64,000 nucleotides of DNA from JAMLJG01 sp035327585. GTDB taxonomy: Bacteria; Verrucomicrobiota; Kiritimatiellia; CAIVKH01. The notes under the pieces are model-generated. The model did not search any database, was not told the origin of the DNA, and saw nothing but the letters and a program-made list of their open reading frames with translations. A program made the translations under genes and the position numbers. Positions 46,292-55,255 of this stretch are shown here, piece by piece; within the stretch, counting starts at the first letter, position 1, and the number at the start of each line of letters is the position of its first letter. The stretch is from the NCBI GenBank assembly GCA_035327585.1, contig DAOLDD010000011.1, positions 36,697 to 100,696 of the forward strand, in the 5' to 3' direction.

Positions 46292-48355
46292 GTGAATACG
46301 TCTACATTTATTCTCCAATCCGCATACAAACCCACCGGCGACCAGCCGGAGGCGATTGAGCGGTTGGTGGGCAGCCTGGCGGCGGGGAATCGATTCCAAC
46401 TGTTGGAGGGCGTGACGGGGTCGGGCAAGACGTTCACGATGGCGAACGTGATTGCGCGGCACGGGCGGCCGACGCTGCTGATCTCGCACAACAAGACCCT
46501 CGCGGCGCAGCTCTATGCGGAATTGAAGAATTTCTTCCCGCAGAACGCGGTGGAGTATTTCGTCAGCTACTTCGATTACTACCAGCCGGAGGCCTACATC
46601 CCGCAGACGGACACGTTCATTGAGAAGGATTCCGCGATCAACGAGGAGATCGAGCGCCTCCGCCTCGCCGCGACGGACTCGCTGCTGAACCGGTCCGACG
46701 TGATCATCGTCGCTTCCGTCTCCTGCATCTATGGCCTCGGTTCGCCCGAGGACTACCAGGCGATGGTGGTGGAGGTGCAAAAGGGCGGCACCCTGGATCG
46801 CGACGTCCTGCTGCGTTCGCTGGTCGACATCCAGTACAACCGGAACGACATTGAAAACAAGCCCGGCACGTTCCGCGTACGCGGCGATACGCTGGACATT
46901 TTTCCGTCCTACGCGCGGCACGGCATCCGCCTCGAATTCTTTGGCGACACGATTGAACGCATCCAGCGCATTGAAACGCTGACGGCGAACACCGCGGCGG
47001 AACTCGACCACGTGTTCATCTCGCCCGCGAAGCATTTCGTCACGCCGTACAACAAGCTGGAACGCGCAATGACGACTATCGCGGCGGAACTGGAGGAGCG
47101 GGTCGCGTGGTTCGAGGCGCACGACAAGTTGCTGGAGGCGCAGCGCATTCGCATGCGGACCCGGTACGACCTGGACATGATGCGGGAGCTCGGATACTGC
47201 TCGGGCATCGAAAACTATTCGCGCCACCTCACGGGCCGCGCGCCGGGAGATCGACCGTTTACGTTGATCGACTATTTCCCAGAAGGATTCCTGACGATCA
47301 TCGACGAATCGCACGCGACGGTGCCGCAGGTGCGCGGGATGTACAACGGGGACAGGGCGCGCAAGACGGTGCTGGTCGATCACGGATTCCGGCTGCCCAG
47401 CGCGCTGGACAACCGCCCGCTGCAGTTCGACGAATTTATGTCGGTGACCGGGCCGATCCTCTTTGTCTCGGCCACGCCGTCGGCCTACGAACGCGACGCG
47501 AGTACGGTCTGCGCGAAGCAGGTGATACGGCCCACCGGGCTGCTGGACCCCGAGGTCGAGGTGCGACCGCTCAAAGGCCAGATTGACGATGTGATTGAGG
47601 AAATCCGCCTGCGCGCCGAACGCAAGGAACGCGTGCTGGTGACGACGCTGACGAAGAAGACGGCGGAGGACCTCACGGAATATCTCGGCAAGCTGGACCT
47701 GCGCGTGAAATACCTTCACTCCGATATCGACGCGATTGAGCGAGTGGAAATCCTGCGCGGACTGCGCAAGGCCGACTTCGACTGCCTTGTGGGGATCAAC
47801 CTGCTGCGTGAGGGCCTCGATTTGCCCGAGGTATCGCTGGTTGCGATTCTCGATGCGGACAAGGAGGGCTTCCTGCGTTCGGAGACGTCGCTGATCCAGA
47901 CGGCGGGCCGCGCCGCGCGCCATGTCGGCGGGCGGGTCATCATGTATGCCGACCGCGAAACGGATTCCATGAAGCGGATGCTCGCGGTGACGCGGGATCG
48001 GCGGCAGACGCAGCTTGCCTACAACACCGCGCACCACATCACGCCGCGCGGCATCGAGAAGGCGATCCAGGAGAGCCTCGCGGTCCTCAAGCAGGCGGAG
48101 GACACCGAGAGCATGGTCGTGCGCGAGGCGGGCGTCGACTACAACGTGCAGGAGGTGCTCGGGCAGATGGAGCGCGAGATGCTGGAGGCGGCGGAGGCGC
48201 TGGAGTTTGAGCGCGCCGCGCTGCTGCGCGACCAGATGCACGAACTGCGGCGGGTGCATGGAATCGGCGCGGACGGGGATTCCAAGTCGAAGTCCACAGT
48301 GCGGTACGACGAACCGCGGGGCCGCAAGCGCGGGGCACGCAAAGGAGCGAAGTAG
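46292..48355 (+). CDS. uvrB: Excinuclease ABC subunit B
   Basis: A 687-residue UvrB helicase for nucleotide-excision repair: Walker A EGVTGSGKTFT, beta-hairpin YFVSYFDYYQPEAYIPQTD, Walker B IIDESHAT, helicase motif QTAGRAARH and the C-terminal UVR motif (LEFERAALLRDQM). GTG start 33 bases after the toxin gene. uvrA and uvrC are not in the window. Confidence 0.97.
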   Translation: MNTSTFILQSAYKPTGDQPEAIERLVGSLAAGNRFQLLEGVTGSGKTFTMANVIARHGRPTLLISHNKTLAAQLYAELKNFFPQNAVEYFVSYFDYYQPEAYIPQTDTFIEKDSAINEEIERLRLAATDSLLNRSDVIIVASVSCIYGLGSPEDYQAMVVEVQKGGTLDRDVLLRSLVDIQYNRNDIENKPGTFRVRGDTLDIFPSYARHGIRLEFFGDTIERIQRIETLTANTAAELDHVFISPAKHFVTPYNKLERAMTTIAAELEERVAWFEAHDKLLEAQRIRMRTRYDLDMMRELGYCSGIENYSRHLTGRAPGDRPFTLIDYFPEGFLTIIDESHATVPQVRGMYNGDRARKTVLVDHGFRLPSALDNRPLQFDEFMSVTGPILFVSATPSAYERDASTVCAKQVIRPTGLLDPEVEVRPLKGQIDDVIEEIRLRAERKERVLVTTLTKKTAEDLTEYLGKLDLRVKYLHSDIDAIERVEILRGLRKADFDCLVGINLLREGLDLPEVSLVAILDADKEGFLRSETSLIQTAGRAARHVGGRVIMYADRETDSMKRMLAVTRDRRQTQLAYNTAHHITPRGIEKAIQESLAVLKQAEDTESMVVREAGVDYNVQEVLGQMEREMLEAAEALEFERAALLRDQMHELRRVHGIGADGDSKSKSTVRYDEPRGRKRGARKGAK

Positions 48356-48360
48356 AACTG

Positions 48361-49050
48361 ATGGATGCGAAGCTGGAGGCGCAACGCGATCGCGAGTGGG
48401 AATCTGCGCTCGCTTTTCGCCTGGAAACCGAGCAGGTCGGGCGTCCGCTCGTCGCCTTCAATACCGTCGGGTCGACGAACGACGTGGCGAAACAGCTCGC
48501 CGAGTTGCACGCGCCGGATGGGCTGACGGTCGTCGCCCGGGAACAAGAGGTGGGGCGTGGCCGACGCGGGCGCAGTTGGGTTTCCTTCCCGGGTCAGGCG
48601 GTTTACCTGTCCATCGTGTTGCGCCCGCCGTGGACAGCCGGCGAAATCAGTTGGCTGGGTGTGTTGGGTGGCGTCGCTGCGGCGAGTGCTTTGCATCAAA
48701 TCGGCGTACCGGGGCTTTCGATCAAGTGGCCGAACGATGTTTTGGTTCGTGGCCGCAAGCTCGGGGGCGTATTGGTGGAACCCCGGCTGGGCGAGGATCG
48801 CATGGCCTTCGCGGTCCTCGGCATCGGGATCAACGTTTCGCAACAGTCCACGGATTGGCCCGACGAATTGCGGGAGATCGCCACGTCCTGTGCGGCGGAG
48901 GGTGTTGAGACGCAATGCGACGACGTCATTCGCTCCGTCCTGCACTGGGTGGATACGTGGTACGGGACTTTGCTTCACGGCGGGCACCAAACACTGCTGG
49001 AGGAGTGGTCGCGATGGAGCGGCTCGGATCGCCTCCCTGTGCTGGACTGA
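48361..49050 (+). CDS. birA: Biotin-[acetyl-CoA-carboxylase] ligase, short form
   Basis: A 229-residue catalytic-domain-only BirA: VGRGRRGRSWVS is the biotinyl-AMP loop and SIKWPNDVLVRGRKLGGVLVE the core. It lacks both the N-terminal DNA-binding domain and most of the C-terminal SH3-like domain, which is common in non-regulatory group I ligases. Genes birA and coaX are often paired, as here. Confidence 0.9.
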   Translation: MDAKLEAQRDREWESALAFRLETEQVGRPLVAFNTVGSTNDVAKQLAELHAPDGLTVVAREQEVGRGRRGRSWVSFPGQAVYLSIVLRPPWTAGEISWLGVLGGVAAASALHQIGVPGLSIKWPNDVLVRGRKLGGVLVEPRLGEDRMAFAVLGIGINVSQQSTDWPDELREIATSCAAEGVETQCDDVIRSVLHWVDTWYGTLLHGGHQTLLEEWSRWSGSDRLPVLD

Positions 49051-49102
49051 CGCTTGACCGCATACCCGCGGTCGCGCACGATTTGTCGCTTTCGAGGGGT
49101 CT

Positions 49103-49864
49103 GTGAACATTCTTGTTGTCGACATTGGTAACACCAGTACGTCCGCCGGTTTGTATGCGAACGGCGCCGTCCGTCGCGTCAAGCGGTTGGAGACCCGGCG
49201 CAGCAGCGCGCCGCGCATCTTGGCGCTGGTTCGCGAAATCGCGGGGACGCGTACGCTCGACGGTGCGATGATCGCCTCCGTGGTGCCCGGTGTGAATCGT
49301 CCGTGGGCAGCGGCACTGCGTGGTGTCGTGCGTGGGCCGGTCGGCTTCGTCGGGCATCGCCTCGAACTTGGCGTGGCCCTGCGCTACCCGAAACCGGAGA
49401 GCATCGGCGCGGATCGCCTCGCGAATGCCTGCGGCGGCGTGGATCGCTACGGCGCGCCGCTCATTGTCGCCGACTTCGGCACCGCGGTAACGTTTGATGT
49501 CGTCACGAAGCGCGGTTACGAAGGCGGTATCATCGCGCCCGGCCTGCCGTTGGTGTTCGATTACCTTGCGGAGAAGACCGCGAAATTACCGCACGTTCAC
49601 GCGGTGAGCGCACGCGGCGCGTGGGGGCGTTCCACTGTGCAGGCGATGCAGTTGGGCGCACGCTGGGGCTATCCGGGGCTCGTCCGCGCGATTCTCGCGG
49701 AACTCAAGCAGGCGCCCGCATTGCGCAACGCGCGCGTGGTGGTCACGGGCGGACATGGCCGGCTCATTTCCGACGCGCTCGGCAAGTCGGCGGTGGTCGA
49801 TCCCACCTTAACCTTGTATGGTGTGGGCCGCATTTTTGAGCTGAACCACGGAACAAACGCATGA
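49103..49864 (+). CDS. coaX: Type III pantothenate kinase
   Basis: A 253-residue CoaX with the ASKHA features VVDIGNTSTSAGLY, GADRLANACGG and DFGTAVTFDVV, GGIIAPGL. It phosphorylates pantothenate, the first step of CoA synthesis, and complements coaD at 21.9 kb. GTG start; its TGA overlaps the trpA ATG. Confidence 0.95.
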   Translation: MNILVVDIGNTSTSAGLYANGAVRRVKRLETRRSSAPRILALVREIAGTRTLDGAMIASVVPGVNRPWAAALRGVVRGPVGFVGHRLELGVALRYPKPESIGADRLANACGGVDRYGAPLIVADFGTAVTFDVVTKRGYEGGIIAPGLPLVFDYLAEKTAKLPHVHAVSARGAWGRSTVQAMQLGARWGYPGLVRAILAELKQAPALRNARVVVTGGHGRLISDALGKSAVVDPTLTLYGVGRIFELNHGTNA

Positions 49865-50667
49865 ACACACGGATCGACCAACGATTTGCGGCACTGGCCG
49901 CGGCGGGTAAAAAAGGATTTATCGCCTACATCACGGCGGGCGATCCCTCGCTGGAGGCGACGGAGGATTTCGTGCTGCGCCTGGCCGACGCCGGCGCGGA
50001 CCTCGTCGAACTCGGCATCCCGTTTTCCGACCCCCTCGCGGATGGGCGCGTGAACCAGGAGTCCGCCGCCCGCGCGCTCGCCGCGGGAGCGACGCCGGGC
50101 AGGGTCCTCGAGCTCATCGCGCGCATCCGGAAACGCAGCGACATCCCACTGATGGGCTACACCTACATGAACCCGATCCACGCGCGCGGTGCGAACCGGT
50201 TCATGCGCGAAGCTGCTGCCGCCGGACTGGACGGACTCCTGCTGCTCGATTTGCCCGTGGAGGAGGCGGGGCCGTATCTGGAGCACCTCAACAAGAACCA
50301 CCTGAACCACATCGCGCTGGTCACGCCGACGACGCCGGATGAGCGCATCGCGCGCATCGTGAAGTCAGCGACCGGCTTCGTCTATTGCGTCTCGCGCGAA
50401 GGCGTCACCGGTGCGCAGGACCGGCTTAGTCCCGCATCGCTGGCGCTGGTGCGCCGGACCAAGACCTTCACCCAACTGCCGGTCGCGCTCGGCTTCGGCA
50501 TCACCACGCCGGACCACGCGCGCACCGCGGCGGAGGCGGCGGATGCTGTAGTCGTCGGCAGCGCGATCGTGGCCCGCCACCATGCCGCGCCGCATACGCC
50601 CGAAGGCCGCCAGTCGGTCGCCGATTGGGTGCGTACAATGGTCACCGCCGTGAAGGGAGTTTCCTGA
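49861..50667 (+). CDS. trpA: Tryptophan synthase alpha subunit
   Basis: A 268-residue TrpA: catalytic Glu in LVELGIPFSDPLADG, Asp in the same loop region, and FVYCVSREGVTGA. It converts indole-glycerol phosphate to indole. It is isolated from other trp genes, inside a gene string with coaX and manC. Confidence 0.95.
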   Translation: MNTRIDQRFAALAAAGKKGFIAYITAGDPSLEATEDFVLRLADAGADLVELGIPFSDPLADGRVNQESAARALAAGATPGRVLELIARIRKRSDIPLMGYTYMNPIHARGANRFMREAAAAGLDGLLLLDLPVEEAGPYLEHLNKNHLNHIALVTPTTPDERIARIVKSATGFVYCVSREGVTGAQDRLSPASLALVRRTKTFTQLPVALGFGITTPDHARTAAEAADAVVVGSAIVARHHAAPHTPEGRQSVADWVRTMVTAVKGVS

Positions 50668-51746
50668 TGTCCAACCGCTATGCCGTAATTCTGGCGGGTG
50701 GGCGCGGCGAACGATTTTGGCCCCTGAGCCGCGCGCAGCGTCCAAAACAATTGCTCGCACTGGTGGGGAACCGCCCGTTGCTGGCGCAGGCGGTCGAGCG
50801 GCTGGAGGGCTTGGTGCCGCCGGAACGCGTGCTCGTGTTGACGAACGCGGACCTCGTGGACGCCACGCGCGCCGCCGCGCCGGAACTGCCGCCGGGCAAC
50901 ATCATCGGCGAGCCGGTTGGCCGTGACACCGCGCCCGCCGTCGCGCTCGCCACCGCGCTCGTGAAGGCGCGCGACCCGGAGGCCGTCTTTGCGATTCTCA
51001 CCGCCGACCATGTCATGGGCGACCTGCCGCGCTTCCGCGAGACCCTGGCGGCGGGCATGGACATCGCGGCGCGTGGTGAACATCTCGTGACGATCGGCAT
51101 CAAGCCGCACGAACCCAGCACCGGGTTCGGCTACATCGAGCAAGGCGACGCGTTTGAAACCGTGCGGGGCGTGGCCTTCAGCCGCGTGCGCCGGTTCGTG
51201 GAAAAACCGGATCGCGCGACGGCGGAGTCCTACCTCGCCAGCGGGCGCTATGCGTGGAATTCCGGCATGTTCATTTGGTCCGTGAAAGCGATCGAGCGGG
51301 CCTTGCTTGCGCATCACCCGGAACTCGGCGCTTGTGTGGATGCGTGGGCGGCGGCCGCGAAGCGCCCGGACTTCGACGCGGAACTCGCGAAGTCGTTTGC
51401 GTCTGTCAAAAAAATCTCGATCGACTACGCCGTCATGGAGAAGGCGGACAACATCCTCGTCGCGGAGGGCACGTTCGTCTGGGACGATGTCGGTTCCTGG
51501 CCGGCGTTGGAACGCCATTTCCCTAAGGATACCGCCGGCAACGTGATGATCGGCGATGTCGCCGCGGTGGGCAGCCGCCGGAACATCGTCTATGCGCAGG
51601 GCCGCCTCACCGGACTCGTTGGGGTGGAGGACCTGATTGTCGTGCAGGCGGAGGACGCCACGCTGGTCTGCCATCGCGACCACGCACAGGACATCAAGGC
51701 GCTGCTCGCGGAACTGCGGAAAAAAGGGCGTAACGAGGTGCTCTGA
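50667..51746 (+). CDS. manC: Mannose-1-phosphate guanylyltransferase
   Basis: A 359-residue GDP-mannose pyrophosphorylase: AVILAGGRGERFWPLSR is the nucleotide-binding loop; FVEKPDRATA and WNSGMFIW the sugar-binding motifs. No isomerase domain is fused. It supplies GDP-mannose for surface polysaccharides. The ATG overlaps the trpA stop. Confidence 0.93.
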   Translation: MSNRYAVILAGGRGERFWPLSRAQRPKQLLALVGNRPLLAQAVERLEGLVPPERVLVLTNADLVDATRAAAPELPPGNIIGEPVGRDTAPAVALATALVKARDPEAVFAILTADHVMGDLPRFRETLAAGMDIAARGEHLVTIGIKPHEPSTGFGYIEQGDAFETVRGVAFSRVRRFVEKPDRATAESYLASGRYAWNSGMFIWSVKAIERALLAHHPELGACVDAWAAAAKRPDFDAELAKSFASVKKISIDYAVMEKADNILVAEGTFVWDDVGSWPALERHFPKDTAGNVMIGDVAAVGSRRNIVYAQGRLTGLVGVEDLIVVQAEDATLVCHRDHAQDIKALLAELRKKGRNEVL

Positions 51747-51747
51747 G

Positions 51748-52176
51748 ATGCCGCGCTGGCTGGGTATTGATCTGGGCGAGAAGCGGGTCGGCATCGCGAT
51801 CAGCGATCCCGACGCCTTTCTCGCCAGTTCACGCGAGGTGTGCGAGGTGCGGAGCCCCGCCGACGCGCTTGCGAAGGTCGGGGCGATTTTCAGGGCTTCC
51901 GGTGCGACGGGCATCGTGATCGGACTGCCCCTCAACATGGACGGTTCGCGCGGCCCCGCCGCGCAGAAGTCCGAGCAGTTTGCGAAGGATCTGGAAGCCG
52001 CACTGCGCGTGCCGGTGAAGCTGTGGGACGAGCGCCTGACGACCAAGGCCGCGCACGACGTGATGATTGAGGCCGGCGCGCGGCGCGAGCGTCGGCGCGG
52101 GGTGGTGGACAAGCTCGCCGCGCAGTTGATGCTGCAAAGTTTTCTCGACGCGCACCCGGAACCGCCACCGCCATGA
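51748..52176 (+). CDS. ruvX: Putative Holliday-junction resolvase YqgF
   Basis: A 142-residue RNase-H-fold protein: GIDLGEKRVGIAISD with the catalytic Asp, GLPLNMDGSRGP, and the WDERLTTKAA block. Essential in many bacteria; implicated in 16S rRNA 5' processing. It shares ATGA with truA. Confidence 0.94.
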   Translation: MPRWLGIDLGEKRVGIAISDPDAFLASSREVCEVRSPADALAKVGAIFRASGATGIVIGLPLNMDGSRGPAAQKSEQFAKDLEAALRVPVKLWDERLTTKAAHDVMIEAGARRERRRGVVDKLAAQLMLQSFLDAHPEPPPP

Positions 52177-52949
52177 GCCGCCGCTATCGCGCCGTCGTGT
52201 CGTACGACGGGACGGAATTTTCCGGCTGGCAGGTGCAGGCGGGACGGCGGACCGTACAGGCTGCCGTGGAGGAGGCCATCCGCTCCATCACCGGCGCGGA
52301 CGTGCGTGTGTTTTGCAGCGGACGGACCGACACCGGCGTTCACGCGCGCGGGCAGGTGATCCACTTCGATCTGCCGGAATACCGCCCGGCGAAGAAGCTC
52401 TTTCTCGGGCTGAACGCGCGCCTGCCCGAGGATGTGCGTGTCGAACGCATCACCGCGACGCGGCCCGACTTCGATGCGCGGTTCAGCGCGACGGGCAAGG
52501 AATATCGCTATTTTGTCTGGAACAACCCGGTGCCCACGCCGGACACGCGGCGTACGCATGCGCACGTGCGGCAGAAGCTCGACGTAAAGGCGATGAACGT
52601 GGCGGCGGCCCTGCTGGAGGGCCGGCACGATTTCGCGGCGTTCTGCGCGAACCCCGGCTACGAGCGCGAAGGCACGGTGCGGCGGTTGGATCGCCTGCGC
52701 GTTACGCGGCGTGGTCCGCAAGTGGTCATCGTCGCGCGCGGGGAGGGGTTTTTGTACCGCATGGTGCGCAGTCTGGCCGGGTTCCTGATTCGCGTGGGAA
52801 CGGGCGAACTGGCGCCGTCCGTAGCGCGCGAAATTTTGGAATCCAAAACGCGAACCGCCCGGGTGCCCACCGCCCCGGCGCGCGGCTTGTTCCTTTGGCA
52901 GGTCTACTACGCCAGCAGGCGGGCGGCGGCTTCTTCCGCCGCGCGATAG
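52173..52949 (+). CDS. truA: tRNA pseudouridine(38-40) synthase
   Basis: A 258-residue TruA with catalytic Asp in SGRTDTGVHARGQV and FLYRMVRSLAG at the C-terminal half. It modifies the anticodon stem of tRNAs. Its last 43 bases overlap the convergent NadR-like kinase gene on the other strand. Confidence 0.95.
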   Translation: MSRRYRAVVSYDGTEFSGWQVQAGRRTVQAAVEEAIRSITGADVRVFCSGRTDTGVHARGQVIHFDLPEYRPAKKLFLGLNARLPEDVRVERITATRPDFDARFSATGKEYRYFVWNNPVPTPDTRRTHAHVRQKLDVKAMNVAAALLEGRHDFAAFCANPGYEREGTVRRLDRLRVTRRGPQVVIVARGEGFLYRMVRSLAGFLIRVGTGELAPSVAREILESKTRTARVPTAPARGLFLWQVYYASRRAAASSAAR

Positions 52950-53434
52950 CGGGCGGGCCCGATGCCGCGGACGATTTCGTATGGGCGTCCGAGTCGCTCT
53001 ATTTCCTCCTTGTGCCGTTCGAACAGCATCAACCGGTCGTTCGGGTGTTCGCGCAGCGGATCCGGTTCCCACGGCAGATCGGGATAGCAGAGCAGATAGC
53101 GATGATTGAACTCTCTCGCGCGCGCCGCGAGAAGTTCCTCATGACAGCGACCGAAGGCAACCTCATACCACACCTTGTAGTTGATGAGGTCGGTGTCGAA
53201 AATGCCGAGCGGCGCGTCGGGCGGAACCATCGCATCCTGGTACAACTTGTGCCCGCGGCCGATCTTCAGCAGCAGTTCGTAGTCGTATGCCGGTCCGTGT
53301 TCTTCCAAATAGATGCGTGCATACTCCAGGGCAAAGGGAATCGCCAGGTGCTGCCCGAGATGTTCGGTCAACACGCTTTTCCCGGACGACTCGGGGCCCG
53401 TCAGGACAAGGCGAATGGGGTGGGGGTGCGGCAT
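52907..53434 (-). CDS. P-loop kinase, NadR-like (AAA_28), in a TPP-riboswitch operon
   Basis: A 175-residue nucleotide-binding protein with Walker A LTGPESSGKSVLTEHLG and FDTDLINYKVWYEVAFG, resembling the ribosylnicotinamide kinase domain of NadR and AAA_28 proteins. It is the third gene after a TPP riboswitch, behind a PnuC-family transporter and a barrel. In a NAD setting it would phosphorylate nicotinamide riboside; behind a thiamine switch a thiamine or precursor kinase is the better guess. Not proven. Confidence 0.72.
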   Translation of the reverse strand: MPHPHPIRLVLTGPESSGKSVLTEHLGQHLAIPFALEYARIYLEEHGPAYDYELLLKIGRGHKLYQDAMVPPDAPLGIFDTDLINYKVWYEVAFGRCHEELLAARAREFNHRYLLCYPDLPWEPDPLREHPNDRLMLFERHKEEIERLGRPYEIVRGIGPARYRAAEEAAARLLA

Positions 53435-53459
53435 GGTGGCTGGTGGTTCTGGCGACGTA

Positions 53460-53504
53460 CCCTCACCCCGGCCCGCTCCCAGTGGGAGAGGGTGGGGGTG
53501 AGGG
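53460..53504. repeat. Palindrome CCCTCACCCC/GGGGTGAGGG
   Basis: A 10-bp stem (53460-53469 with 53495-53504) enclosing a second stem CTCCC-AGT-GGGAG. It lies between the barrel and kinase genes. A related palindrome occurs after the ferredoxin gene (57618). Confidence 0.8.
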
Positions 53505-53549
53505 CTTGATCTACAGTTCTTGCTTCAGGATAAAACGCCGAAAACCACT

Positions 53550-54269
53550 CTACAGCGTCCAGCTCAACGAGACGCCTGCGATCGTATCGTCTTCCTCAAA
53601 CTCATCAATCGCATCCAGCACGATCGAACGCGCGATGTAGGGGGTGAGATAGAGCGACTCGTTCAGGGCGATGGGCGCGGACAGCTTCAACAGCGCATGG
53701 TTCGGCTTGTCGCCATCGATGTAGTAGCCCAACGCGTAGCCGTATTCGGCGCTCGCCTCCAGGCCGAGCTCCTCCGTCAGTTGCAGCGGAACCGTCAGGA
53801 TCGCGCGCAGCAGGTGGCCGTCGGACTCGGTGTCGACGTGATCCTTCAGGGACACGTTGAACCGGTCGTGGTAGTAGGAGACGTGCGTCAGCAACTCATA
53901 GACGACGTCTTCGTCCGTGAACGGCGCGTCGATGTAGTAGAACGCCGATACCGCCGCGCCGACGCTGAAGCCGCCGCCGAGCGCGCGATCAATGCCGACG
54001 TAGCCGTCGAGTTCGCGGTACGTGCCGTCCGGGATGATGCCGAACCACGAACCGCCCCAGAGGGTCGTGTTCTCATCCAGCGCGTAGGCCACGTAGGCGT
54101 CGGCCTTGAGCAGGTGCCGGTTCAGTCGATACCCGTAGAGCAGGTAGCGGCTGTCGTAGCCCGCGGTGAGCGTCGTGCTCCACGGCGAGGCTTCGGTTTC
54201 GGGTTCCGCGCTGTAGGCAGGCGTCGCGAAAGCGGCGGCGCAGCAGAGGGCAATGAGGGCTTTTTTCAT
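53550..54269 (-). CDS. Outer-membrane beta-barrel protein in a TPP-riboswitch operon
   Basis: A 239-residue protein with a clear signal peptide (MKKALIALCCAAAFATPAYS-AE) and alternating strands (TTLTAGYDSRYLLYGYRLNR, LGLEASAEYGYALGYYI, DTIAGVSLSWTL), ending in an aromatic-containing beta-signal. AAGGA precedes the ATG by ten bases. Located between pnuT and the kinase gene, it may be a porin for thiamine or its precursors. Confidence 0.72.
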   Translation of the reverse strand: MKKALIALCCAAAFATPAYSAEPETEASPWSTTLTAGYDSRYLLYGYRLNRHLLKADAYVAYALDENTTLWGGSWFGIIPDGTYRELDGYVGIDRALGGGFSVGAAVSAFYYIDAPFTDEDVVYELLTHVSYYHDRFNVSLKDHVDTESDGHLLRAILTVPLQLTEELGLEASAEYGYALGYYIDGDKPNHALLKLSAPIALNESLYLTPYIARSIVLDAIDEFEEDDTIAGVSLSWTL

Positions 54270-54381
54270 GTGTTGTTTTCCTTTTGTGTTGAGTGGAACG
54301 TTGAGCTGAATGACCAATGAACAAATCCCAATGACCAATGGGGAACGGGCACAATGGTCATTGGTCATTTCTTCCATTCGG

Positions 54382-55029
54382 TCATTCTTTTCGCTGGGAC
54401 TTGCTCCACTGCCACCATCCGTAGAGGCCGAGGCAGAGGAAGAAGGCGTATTGGACGGAGTAGATGGGCGAATCCTTCACCCAGTAGATGTGGATGCCGA
54501 GCAGGTTGAGGACCAGCCAGCCGACCCAGTTTTCCATGCGTTTCTTCGCCTGGAGGAATTGCGCGAAAAAGTTCAGCACGGTCGTGGTCGAGTCGCGCCA
54601 CAACAGCGAGGGTTCGGGAATCCAGGAAACGGCGCCGGCGAGCGACGAGACCGAGAAACCCCAGATCGCGATGGCGGCCACGGCCGCGCCCGCGAGGAGG
54701 CCCTGTGTCTTTCGCGGCAGCCATGTCGGCGTGAAGGGTGCTTCCGCGCCGGGTTTTCCGCGTCGCGCCCAAACCGACCAGCAGTAAATCTGGATCGGGA
54801 TGTAGGTGACGTAGAGAATGCCGTCCGAAACGAGCTGCCACTCGAAGAACGCGAGATAGGCTGAGATGGCCGCCCAGATGAGGCCCAGGGGCCAGCCCAA
54901 GATGTTTTGCCGCGCGATCAGGAAGACCCCGAGGATCGCGCTCACCGTGGCCGTGATTTCCAGCGGCGTCGTGCCCAGCACCGTGGCCCAGTCGATTGCG
55001 GCCGTCGCTTCAACAACTTCGTTCGTCAT
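54382..55029 (-). CDS. pnuT: PnuC-family transporter, probably thiamine (PnuT)
   Basis: A 215-residue protein of the PnuC family with about seven membrane helices (LEITATVSAILGVFLIARQN, GWPLGLIWAAISAYLAFFEW, W-rich C-terminal half ending YGWWQWSKSQRKE). PnuC takes nicotinamide riboside, PnuT thiamine; sequence alone barely separates them. Here a TPP riboswitch and terminator precede it, so thiamine is the likely substrate. AAGGA six bases ahead supports ATG 55029. Confidence 0.85.
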   Translation of the reverse strand: MTNEVVEATAAIDWATVLGTTPLEITATVSAILGVFLIARQNILGWPLGLIWAAISAYLAFFEWQLVSDGILYVTYIPIQIYCWSVWARRGKPGAEAPFTPTWLPRKTQGLLAGAAVAAIAIWGFSVSSLAGAVSWIPEPSLLWRDSTTTVLNFFAQFLQAKKRMENWVGWLVLNLLGIHIYWVKDSPIYSVQYAFFLCLGLYGWWQWSKSQRKE

Positions 55030-55070
55030 CGTCCTTTTCCTTCCATGCCGCGGGAGCGGGCATGCCGGAA

Positions 55071-55098
55071 AAAGAAAAACCCGCACTGGAATGCGGGT
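55071..55098 (-). terminator. Riboswitch-linked attenuator terminator
   Basis: On the minus strand ACCCGCA-TTCCAG-TGCGGGT is followed by TTTTCTTT. It lies 20 bases after the TPP aptamer and 42 bases before the pnuT start. The segment GTCGGC (55124-55119) can pair with GCCGAC (55102-55097), which overlaps this stem: a possible antiterminator. Confidence 0.85.
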
Positions 55099-55120
55099 CG
55101 GCCTTTCTCAATTGGCTAGC

Positions 55121-55218
55121 CGACTCCCTACGGCGGTGTTAACCGCGTCAGGTTCGAAGGGTCTGGCTTTCGGCCATCTCAACCGTACGCCGTTTTAGCG
55201 GCGCTGGTTCCCCCGTCG
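55121..55218 (-). promoter_or_regulatory. TPP riboswitch (THI element) aptamer
   Basis: Read on the minus strand: P1 CGAC/GUCG; GGGGGAACC; UUGAGA; ACCCUUCGAACCUGA; the GCGG-UUAACA-CCGC arm; GUAGGGAGUC at the 3' end. These are the conserved THI-box blocks (GGGG, UGAGA, ACCCUU..GAACCUGA, UAA, CGUAGGGA). With the terminator behind it, TPP binding should stop transcription of pnuT, the barrel and the kinase. Confidence 0.95.
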
Positions 55219-55249
55219 TGTGGGCGAAAAGAACAAAGCACGGCCCTCG

Positions 55250-55255
55250 CGTCAA
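55250..55255 (-). promoter_or_regulatory. Possible -35 box for the TPP-riboswitch operon
   Basis: TTGACG on the minus strand, 32 bases above the aptamer. No strong -10 box is visible 17 bp after it (TCTTTT), so this is tentative. Confidence 0.35.

Noticed and set aside
46271..48259. 662-codon minus-strand open frame
   Set aside because: Shadow of uvrB.
50382..53072. 896-codon minus-strand open frame
   Set aside because: Runs antisense over trpA, manC, ruvX and truA, all well supported on the plus strand.
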